A DNA stretch of 64,000 nt from Cladosporium sp. IMV 00045 (lineage: Eukaryota > Ascomycota > Dothideomycetes > Cladosporiales > Cladosporiaceae). Position 1 is the stretch's first letter. The number at the start of each line of letters is the position of its first letter. The stretch is from positions 26,008-90,007 of the forward strand of contig MSJI02000830.1 in the NCBI GenBank assembly GCA_001931905.2. The letters are read 5' to 3'. The position numbers were made by a program, and so were the translations under genes. The notes under the pieces were generated by a model. That model was not told the origin of the DNA and did not search any database. It worked only from the letters and a program-made list of their open reading frames with translations. Of the stretch, positions 44,673-53,316 are shown piece after piece.

Positions 44673-45917
44673 TCAGTATGTCCCAGTTGCTCGCGCCTCT
44701 CTCGCAGCAGCAACGGCGAGCTGGTCTGCGGCATTATTACCCTCATCCTTTGCATGCCCCTTAACCCAAATGAATTTGACGCTTGCCGGACCACGCTCCC
44801 AGTGGCCCTCGCCTTCGCCGGTCCCGTCGTCCACCCTGTGCTGGTTCATGCGGTACCGTTCCTCCAGCATCTCGATGATCTTGACGACCAAATCCTTGTT
44901 CTCGACAGCCTTGCCCGCAGAATTCTGCCAGCTGTTGTTGCGCCATTTCTGGAACCAGATGGTCACGCAGTTGATGGCATAGTTACTGTCACTGTAAATG
45001 ACGATCTTGCGATCCCTAGGCGCGAGCTCCAGAGCACGCTGAATGGCTGTAAGCTCTGCTCGCTGGTTTGTCTGTCGTGATCCGGTCAAGCCCTCACTTA
45101 GATTGCGCCCATCACCAGGTCCGAAGTACACACCCACGCCTCCTACAGCACCGGCCTGACCATTACCCAGAGACGACCCATCGGTGTAGATCTTTACAGT
45201 GGAGTCCCTTGCCGGACGTACTACTTGCGGCTTGACACGCGCGAGTTCCTCGGCAGTCTTGTAGCGCAGCTCACCTGTGGTTTGGTCGAGGATAATGGAA
45301 GCATCAAAGCCGTCTTCAGCGTCTTCTGGTAATGGCGCTTCACCTGCCGCATAATCCGCAGGGTCGATGAATGGAGCGGGTGAAATTTCATCTTTGATGC
45401 CGTTCTTCTTGCCCTTGCTGCTCTTGCTCTTCTTTGCCGCAGGCCCGTCGGGTGTCTCGACGCTGTCCAACGCGAAGTCGGCCATGGAATTGCCATTGTT
45501 CTGCCCTTCCGCCACAAATTGCTCCGCCTCATAGCGCGTCTTGAATCCTCTGTGCTTCGGTCCCTTCCATCCTCTGATCTGTTCGAGCACTTCAGGCCAG
45601 CTTGTATAGACACCAGGGTTTCTTCCACTTCGTACACCATAGAATTTTGTCGCTTTTCCTGCTGCGCCCACGCTCTCTTCGTTGTTAAGGAAGCTCTCAG
45701 CATCCGTGAGCGAGGTGAAGGACTTGAATACAGCTTTGGGGAAGCCGCGCACCTGCTCAAGGCAATCTGGCCAAGTGTGATATATGCCCGGACTTTTACC
45801 AACGCGAACCGCGTAGAACTTGAGCTGTGGTGCTTTACTGTCGCGCTTCCGCTTTGTGCCAGCTGTGTTTGTGTCGTGGATGTCGGTGCCGCCTTCGATT
45901 TCGGCCATGTTGACCAT
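44673..45917 (-). CDS. RNH1: Ribonuclease H1 with two hybrid-binding domains
   Basis: 414-aa enzyme that cleaves RNA in RNA-DNA hybrids. Two N-terminal hybrid-binding (Cauli_VI-type) modules are evident: KFYAVRVGKSPGIYHTWPDC and KFYGVRSGRNPGVYTSWPEV, each followed by an F-(x)-A/E-S/Q-F end. After a Lys/Ser linker, the type 1 RNase H domain runs from about residue 238 to the end. Its four carboxylates are Asp246 (IYTDGS), Glu288 (QRAELTAI), Asp310 (IYSDSNYAI) and Asp398 (NNAADQLA), and the flexible-loop histidine is in WVKGHAKDEGN. The start is the first ATG of the open frame (ATCATGGTCAACATGGCC; a second ATG lies three codons on). The frame remains open upstream for at least 56 codons without an ATG. 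Confidence 0.93.
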   Translation of the reverse strand: MVNMAEIEGGTDIHDTNTAGTKRKRDSKAPQLKFYAVRVGKSPGIYHTWPDCLEQVRGFPKAVFKSFTSLTDAESFLNNEESVGAAGKATKFYGVRSGRNPGVYTSWPEVLEQIRGWKGPKHRGFKTRYEAEQFVAEGQNNGNSMADFALDSVETPDGPAAKKSKSSKGKKNGIKDEISPAPFIDPADYAAGEAPLPEDAEDGFDASIILDQTTGELRYKTAEELARVKPQVVRPARDSTVKIYTDGSSLGNGQAGAVGGVGVYFGPGDGRNLSEGLTGSRQTNQRAELTAIQRALELAPRDRKIVIYSDSNYAINCVTIWFQKWRNNSWQNSAGKAVENKDLVVKIIEMLEERYRMNQHRVDDGTGEGEGHWERGPASVKFIWVKGHAKDEGNNAADQLAVAAAREARATGTY

Positions 45918-46720
45918 GATATGGGATGAGAGGTGAGATCTGAAAGTTGGATGGGAGAGCCACGCTGTCTTCTCGTAGAACTTCCGTCGGCGAGCGAGTT
46001 GACGATTGATTCTTCCCGTTGTTGTCAAGGGCAAACGGTAAAGCTGTGGTGGTCGATAGGGCCAGGCGCCCTTCAGCCGTGACACTATGCCGAGGGAGCG
46101 AGGCAGTTTTGCTGGGCGTTCGGATCTGCGGATTGTAGGTGGATGTCGCTGTGCTGGTCAGTGTCGAGAAGAATAATAGAGCAGAACGAGGAGAGAGATG
46201 GCTTGTCCAGTGACGAGCCAGAGCTGAGAAGATCTGGAGTGAATGGGTGGGTGTGTGGGTGAGCCTTGTCCGCAGGCTACCGCCCTCCACTACCACTCGT
46301 CGGCACCTACCCCTACCCGGGCGGCCTACCCCACGCGTGCAGACACACACCCCTCTCGTTGCGCTAGAGGGCTTGCCTGGCTGGCTGACGGGGACCCCTT
46401 CCACCGATGAGTCCAGGCCCGAGGTGTGCGGCAGAGGGTGTTGTTACATCTATTGTCCAGGTGCAAGAGAAGTGGGTGGCGTGGGTTTATATGAAGTCTC
46501 ACAGTAGAGAAGATGATAGTCGGGAGCTTGGCAAGAGCTTGCTCGGGAGGTCTGCTGCGCAGCCTCGCTTCGCTTACGAATACCAGCAGACCGACTGACT
46601 CCACTTCCACTCGCTACCTGTCCGTGCTACGATACCTCAATTGACTACGATATCTGTCGTGGAACTCACAAAAGGGGGCGATGACTAGTCGTCCATCGAA
46701 GTCACGGTAGCGGCTCAATA
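45918..46720. promoter_or_regulatory. Divergent upstream region RNase H1/DUF202 gene
   Basis: 803 bp between divergent start codons. The first about 170 bp left of it continues the RNase H1 frame without stops. 46240-46340 is C/A-rich leader-like sequence. No specific site is claimed. Confidence 0.5.
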
Positions 46721-47342
46721 ATGTTCGAGGTGAGTCCAGACGTATGCGCTCCAAGTCCAGACGTATGCGCTCCAGTGGCTCATAGAGGGCGATTGCGTGC
46801 AAACCCTCATAGTCGAGAGGCAACTGGCCATATCTTCGAAGACATGCTAGAATGGTATCACCTCAATCACTAACAAACATAGACTCGCCATGCTCAGAAT
46901 CGCTACCGTCTTCGCCTCCACCGTGCCCGCTCTGTCATTCTGACCCCATCAGAGCTCGTCGAAATCCGAGCCGCGCAGCGAACTTTCGAAGGAGCCTACA
47001 TTCGCACTTCGCTAGGGCAGTTTAGTTTTGCTCTTGTCGTTCTCAAGATCTTCACGAGCGAATTCTACAGTATTGGTAAGCTCAATATCCCTTCAATGGT
47101 AATCACGTACAGCGATAACACCTCGAGCAGGAGCACTCTTCGCCGTCTATGGCGCCGGTGTGCTCGCCGTCAGTGCTTTCAGACGCATGCAAGGGAACCG
47201 GCAGTTCTTCAGCGAGGTCGGTGACGACGGTCTGAGCAGGAAGAGGTTTCGTACAAGTGGAAACGTCGTTGTGGTGTTGACCTGCTTAAGTGTTGTGGCT
47301 TACATCACGCTGCTCATCTTGACACTGAGACTGGATACATAG
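46721..47342 (+). CDS. DUF202-domain small membrane protein
   Basis: Predicted 137-aa protein. Exons 46721-46729 (ATG TTC GAG only), 46883-47075 and 47131-47342; introns 153 and 55 bp. The spliced product begins MFETRHAQNRYRLRLH. The DUF202 hallmark follows: PSELVEIRAAQRTFEGAYIRTSLGQFSFALVVLKIF, where the R-T-F/L-x-x-x-I-R-T pattern precedes the first membrane helix. Two further helices are ALFAVYGAGVLAVSAF and VVVVLTCLSVVAYITLLIL. Fungal members include vacuolar or organelle membrane proteins; the function here is not known. Exons 2 and 3 are well supported. The 9-nt first exon is inferred from a GTGAGT donor, a CTAAC branch-like site and a CATAG acceptor in correct phase. Confidence 0.8.
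46734..46774. repeat. 21-bp tandem duplication inside the DUF202 intron
   Basis: GTCCAGACGTATGCGCTCCA occurs twice with a 21-bp period, starting four bases after the inferred donor site. Confidence 0.85.
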
Positions 47343-48560
47343 ATGACTCGGGGATCAATGAAGCCTGCTTGTTTCCGTTGCCAATCGATTAATGTCCATA
47401 TGTGTAAGATTTTGCTGGTTAGACTGCCCTGACATGTACACGGCTGCGTATCGCACGTTGTGGATCGTCTCTTCCTAGAGGCTTCTCGCCAGGCTGCACA
47501 ATCCGCCCGCTTTTGGTGATATGCCCGCCTTTGGTGCCTTCACTAAGGGGTTTGCGTTCGTGCCCAACGACAAAGCCTGATATCGCTCTGTGGGTGAGCT
47601 TTGATCAAACAATCATAAAACAGCATTTTGGAGCTGTCAGAGGAACTGATCGTGTCTCTTCCATGATCTGCTGCATTGAATGTCAGTAAATCGATTCCAC
47701 AGTGCGTACTGATCAGCCAAATGATCTGAGGCAGGATGACTTGACGTTGTTTTGATTTCATTTGCATTCAATGCAATGTTTCTCTCTATTTTTCCTTTGT
47801 TCGAACTAAGTTGAGTGTTTTGCTACCATGCAAGTCGTTCAATCAGTGCGATATTCACGCATCAAGAGAACAAATGAACGTAGCACCAGTGGACTCAACT
47901 GACTGTGATCTTCAATTCTCATTGATCAATACAAGATGCATTGCGCTTCGAATTTACAGCACATGAATGCAATGTTGACTGTTGCAACTCATTAGCTTGT
48001 TTGTTTGCATGATCCAACTGAAGTTTGAATTCGATCAAGAAGATCAGTTCTGAAACATCCCAGGAACCAGTATCTTGCTGTTTGATGTTTAGCTCTGCAA
48101 CATTGACTTACCATTCATTTTCATCAGTTCTGCTGAGGTGCTCTAGAAACAAACCATGCTTGCAACATTCTCTTTTACAAAAGGTGCAAGCGCTGTTCCA
48201 GCTATATCAAGAATGACCATTCTGTTTGCGCAATCTCAATGTTAACTTTACATGTCTCTTCTTCCCCTAGACTTTGCGTGCCATATGACCTGGCTATTCT
48301 ATCGTCTTGCTTTTAGACTGACCTTATGATGTTGATCTTGAGTGTGCTAAATTGGTGCGCTAGGTGTCCAGCTTGCCACTGAGTGCAAGCGTGCTGTTGC
48401 TCGAAATTAGGGACGCCTACAAAACCTCGCATGCAGAGTCTAGACTGAGATCATGAATGCTGACAGCTAAGCTGACTGTTCCAGTCTAGAATGTATGCAA
48501 TAACAATAAGTTACAACATCTAATATTCACAGTGGTTCACAAAGATGAAGCGAAGCACAA

Positions 48561-48744
48561 GTACCGTCACTGACGGGGAAGTGGGCCAGTACGGGGAAAT
48601 GGGCCACTTGCTGATATACGCAAGCGTTCTGAATTCTACCCGTCACACACGTGACTAGGTATCATAGATACGTCGTGCAGGATGAAGTCTACTACGACTG
48701 GCCCATTTCCCCGTACTGGCCCACTTCCCCGTCAGTGACGGTAC
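48561..48744. mobile_element. MITE-like element with perfect 46-bp terminal inverted repeats
   Basis: The left arm 48561-48606 and right arm 48699-48744 are exact reverse complements over all 46 bases, with a 92-bp unrelated centre. The outer ends are GTACCGTCACTGACGGGG and its complement. If the target is TA, the element is 48564-48741 flanked by TA on both sides, as for Tc1/mariner-type transposition; GTAC is itself a palindrome, so the exact boundary is ambiguous. Each arm also contains two near-identical direct units (CGGGGAAGTGGGCCA and CGGGGAAATGGGCCA). There is no coding capacity, so it would be a non-autonomous element. Perfect arms imply a recent insertion or a conserved hairpin. Confidence 0.8.
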
Positions 48745-49508
48745 GTGACATCTATGAGTTGATGCACTGCCCAATCAAACCTAACAAGACGAACAAGCTT
48801 GCTGTTTGGAATGTCAACGTTGAACATTTGATTCATGGCTTCATTTAAGTCAATGAGCTTCTACTGCGTATTGAGTAGCAGTGTTGATTGTTTTGATCTT
48901 TCGAGTGTGATGTCAATGTGTTTACTGTTTCACACAATGTGCAGTCTTTGCAGAGCATGAACCAACATAACAATCAAAAGTGGAAACAGGATCAGTCTTT
49001 ATCTTGCCTGAACACAAATCATGGGTCAGCTAGTTTACTTCTATCTCACATTGATCAAAAATGAATAAGCATTCAAATTTGGTATACCAGAACCTAAATT
49101 TGAGCTACTAGGTAAGTTATTTCAACATTGACAGAGTGACCCATAAAAGTTCAGAATGGGCTTTTAGGCCTAAATAACTCATAAGTTAACAGCTGATCAT
49201 GATAGCACAATATAAAGTACAGCTATGCACCTCATTGATGATACTATGTATTTCTTTCCAACAGCATTGGAAACCATTTGTCTTGACATGTCATGTTAAC
49301 TTAGTCCTTGGACTCGCTTCAAAGATGGCATTACAACTCAATATGTGGGGTAAGTTTCTCATCTTGATTATTGAGACTATGAACGCTGGATGATTGGTAA
49401 TGCATCGGGCTCATACAACATAAGTTACACGAGATGCACATCCGAGATGAAAAGCTGCTGAGCTAGTCTGAGCAAAGCATCAATGACCAATAGGTCTTTT
49501 GTAGCTTC

Positions 49509-49694
49509 ATGATGCGGTTTTGGGCATGAGAAATTCCCTTTCACTTTGACGCGTTTACTCTTGAAAGTCGTTAACTAATTAGAATTGCGCCAAATATCAG
49601 ATGATGCGGTTTTGAGCATGAGAAATTCCCTTTCACTTTGACGCGTTTACTCTTAAAAGTCGTTAACTAATTAGAATTGCGCCGAATATTAGAA
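49509..49694. repeat. 92-bp tandem duplication
   Basis: Two head-to-tail copies (from 49509 and from 49601) differ at only about four positions, and every difference is a transition (G/A or C/T). The core includes GAGAAATTCCCTTTCACTTT and GTCGTTAACTAATTAGAATT. Confidence 0.92.
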
Positions 49695-52255
49695 AGAGAG
49701 AGCTATCACATCGCATTCTGAGCGACTCAGCAGCTTTTATGACTCAACTATTGAACAGTCAATGACAGTGAGTGAACTTCACCACCTCCTGACATTCAGC
49801 TGCTGTCACCCTAGCTGCAAGTTAAACACTCACTAATATAGTTTCGTATTGGTTTCAGATGTCTTTCAAGTTCAGTACTCCAAGTCCTACAGTCAATTCG
49901 TTCTGAAACGAGTTGATTGGACATATACAGCTGGAGAATGGTTTCTCAGCCAAAAAGTGATGACACAGCAACAGAGTCAAAGATAACTCACATTTTCTTG
50001 AGCATTGGTGAGTTTCTGCAACTCGGTCAAGCTGTGCAAATCTCATCAGATGTTGAGTCAATAAATCAGCCAGTTCAAACTCAATGTATACTCTTAACAT
50101 CAAAAATGCTCAGCTCAAAGCACAATCAGTTGGTTTTCTAAAAGCACAATCTGATAAAACAGAGAATTTGTGATGAGACATATTTGCAACTGTAACTTAA
50201 TTGCAAGGTGTGATCAAATACAGCACCATCGACTTCAAAATAGCCTAAGTTCAGCCTGAGAATCAACTTGCTGATTAGCTTGAAGTCGAGAATATTCTGA
50301 CTGAATCAAACAAGTAGAGTCCATAACCCTTTGACAATGGAGTATTAGCAAGAGGAGTGCTTCCCTCATTAGCCCATGAAAATTCCAAAGCACTATTGTC
50401 AGTTTAGTTTGTCTTCATATCTGATGCCATGCGCTAGCATCAGCTTGCTCAAATCACAGAGCGCTAAGAAGCATTCAATAATGTGAAAACTCGAACCAGA
50501 AGAGAAATTCATAACTGGATCACTTAGCTGAAAAAGTGACGCAAGAACGATTCTCTTGCTAGTCGACCTGAGAGTTTGAAACAAAGGATTTTCACATCTG
50601 CAGTTTTCTGTAATTCCTGTTACATTTGGTATGCCTGCATATCAATCAAGTTGAGAACATCAAGGCAAGCAGTCATTGGAGTCACTATGCACTCATGACT
50701 TTGTCTTGTCATGCCTATAGCTTAGCATGTGATGATTCAACTGACAGATTGATCGGACATGATCAATCTGCAGTTACTCGAGTTCAGGAAAGAGATCTGG
50801 AAAGCCTGACACTAGTTGTGATGAATATGATCACCTAAGTTACATTGGAAGTCACATATTGAGCCTTCTCAGTGTAAGCTGCAGATTTAACTGCCAACGC
50901 GTGTGATACAGATCAGTGGTGATGTGCTTCAGCTCTAACCTTGATTCTTTAATCAAAAGCTCATGTGGTCTCTTGGTTTGACCAGTCAGTATTTAACTAC
51001 ATGACCTGATGAGTGAACTTGAATTGACTCGATCATATCAATAACCAACCCCAGAAGACAGTCCAGCTTTGAGTTGCTCTGGGAATTGAATCAAACAACA
51101 CTTTTTCAACGTTGACTGATTTGGTGACTTGACTTGACTAAGTTAGCAACTAAGTCATATTTGTAAGGTTGTCATGGCAAGTGCACTCTATAACCCAAAC
51201 AATATCAACCACTGCAAGGCAAAGCCCAGACGAATTGAGCACAACGCAGTTTCTTGGGTTCCGCGTTTTGCAACTCAGGAGTCTCCAGACTAGGAAACTT
51301 GTAAAAAGCAAAAGCCTACATAAAATATATGCATTCTCCAGATAAAAACGCAATTAGAAGTCCAATAGCTCAATAGTAGGTTGATAACTTCACACCCAGA
51401 GTGCACATATGTTCAAAGCATCTGACTTCCTTCCCAGCAGTGCCAGTGACAAATCTCGTTCAGCTTGAAATTGCCTATATATCGTTCAACAATGCTTGGT
51501 AGCTAGCTTTAGTGACATTGGTGGAATAAATCTGCTCTTACACTATTGCAGATGCGAATCTTAGATGTGAGCTAGATCACAGTTGATGGAAATAACTTGT
51601 TGAACTTTGAAAATGCCAGAAGTGTTCAGTTAGTTTCTAAAGGCATGACCAACAGATTCAACCTAGATCATCGCTGAGCACAAACCAATCAGCTCATCGA
51701 TATTTTGTCGATTCTTTTGTCTGTCTTGCATGCAATAATTGAGTGTTTGAGAAACAAGAAGAGTACTTGGTGTGGCAAAGTCTTACTTCCCAAACGTGAA
51801 TCTGATCAGTGCAAAGCCAGCTAGTCATTAGATTCCAATGTTTGTGACCAAGACAGAGATTGTCATTGAATTGATTGATCAATCCAGGTCAAAGTCTTAG
51901 CTGATTTTCTTGCTTTTGGGAGCCACCTAAGACCATGATTTGCATCAGATTAGGTCAAATTGTGCAATTTGACTCAGCTTTGCATGTGGTCTTCCCAGAA
52001 TACTTCAGTAGAATTGCGCCTTGGCTTGCAAAACAATTTGCTTAGAAGCTTGCTCATATCGGCGAATTGAGGCATCATTAATGTTTCATGGGATACAATG
52101 AGCGATGCAAACCGAGAGGCATTTCAGCTGGATCACTCTCAAAAGCAACTTACTTTAAATACCCAAAGTTCGGGCTCTGATGAGTCGCAACCAAATCGCT
52201 GAGAAGTACAGTCAGAGAGAGACTGGCAGAGGTCCTCAATTGATGATATGGCTTT

Positions 52256-52390
52256 TATACTACACTCATATGTAATTCATAATCAGATCTCATAAGTTAA
52301 ATTAACTTTAAGTTATAGATAAACTTATATAGAAGTTCTATTATTAATAAATTAGTTAGAGCAGAAATATAGCTATAACTACCTTAAGTT
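52256..52390. other. Extremely AT-rich, TpA-rich patch
   Basis: About 135 bp of mostly A and T (for example TTAAATTAACTTTAAGTTAT), with TAA/TTA/ATA words. It differs from the flanking block, which is less extreme and TpG/CpA-rich. No function assigned. Confidence 0.6.
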
Positions 52391-53316
52391 AGCTTATGAT
52401 AAGGAATGTTAATGTGAAATTATAGCAAATTTTTCGAATAGCTTCACAGCAGAAAGCAATACATTGCATGCAAATTAGTAGCTGCGTTTTGCAATGCAAA
52501 TAGCCCTTGAGACCAAGACAATAATCTGCTAGAGATGGCAGATCGATCAAGTGTGGCGTAACTCCATGCAGCATGTGACACTCATTGTCTCTGGGCAAAA
52601 TGTCAAACTAAAGATACTTCTCAAGATTACTTGGATCAATCGAAATCGCTATAGCGGAACAGGACGCTCATTGTGGTGTCACAAGAGATATTTTTCGTCT
52701 CGCGCATGCAAAGCAACGGCCTCTCGCAGCGAAAGACAAGATCATCTCAAAATCATTAAGAAGAGCCAGCACTCAGCAGTGTGATCCACCAGACAAGAAA
52801 CGTCTGAAATGAACAGACACTGGGTGGCAAGATCCGCTGCTTGCGACGATTGCTCATCTCATTTTGGCAACTCTAGAGGATCATCGCGCCGATTAAATTG
52901 ACAAACACTGCAAACATTCATAAATCATCATGACAGAATCTTCCCATGTCATTAATCTTCTGCTCTCAAAGGCTAATTCAAAGATGTATGTGTGATTTCT
53001 CTCTCTCTTTCCTCTCAACAAAGAATTCTATCTCGTGCGCGAAAAAGACAAGACGCAGCAGAAAAGTACCCTTCTTCCTTCCCCCTCCCTCTGCTGCAGG
53101 TCGTATTTCGTTACCCAATCTTTCCTTTCTTGCTGCTAGCGTACTTCCTTACCCGTGCACACTGTTTCGACGGCTTGCTTGTTGTGCTGCCCAAGACCTC
53201 ACGCAGTTTCAATGTCCATGTCCAAAAACAGAGAACCCGCACTTCCGAACTGACTCCCCATCGCGTCCTTGCCTGCGCGAATTTTTGTCAGAAACGCCAG
53301 CCACGCAGCTACCTGC

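Larger units (their letters stand above)
47343..53316. other. Gene-free AT-rich block, probably decayed repeats
   Basis: Six kilobases with no frame above about 80 codons until its right edge, clearly more AT-rich than the genes around it. By eye, TpG and CpA are common while CpG is scarce; for example, 47580-47800 shows about five CpG. TpA is not unusually frequent except in one patch (52256-52390). The block holds an inverted-repeat element and a tandem duplication listed separately. I could not recognise reverse transcriptase, integrase or transposase sequence in any frame. The right end (52950-53300) becomes CT-rich and is probably the 3' flank of PAN3. Confidence 0.75.

Noticed and set aside
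49855..50103. Minus-strand frame with ADLLTQHL, reminiscent of the C-terminal end of copia polyproteins (ADILTKPL)
   Set aside because: Eight residues only; no reverse transcriptase or RNase H motif was found in the neighbouring sequence.
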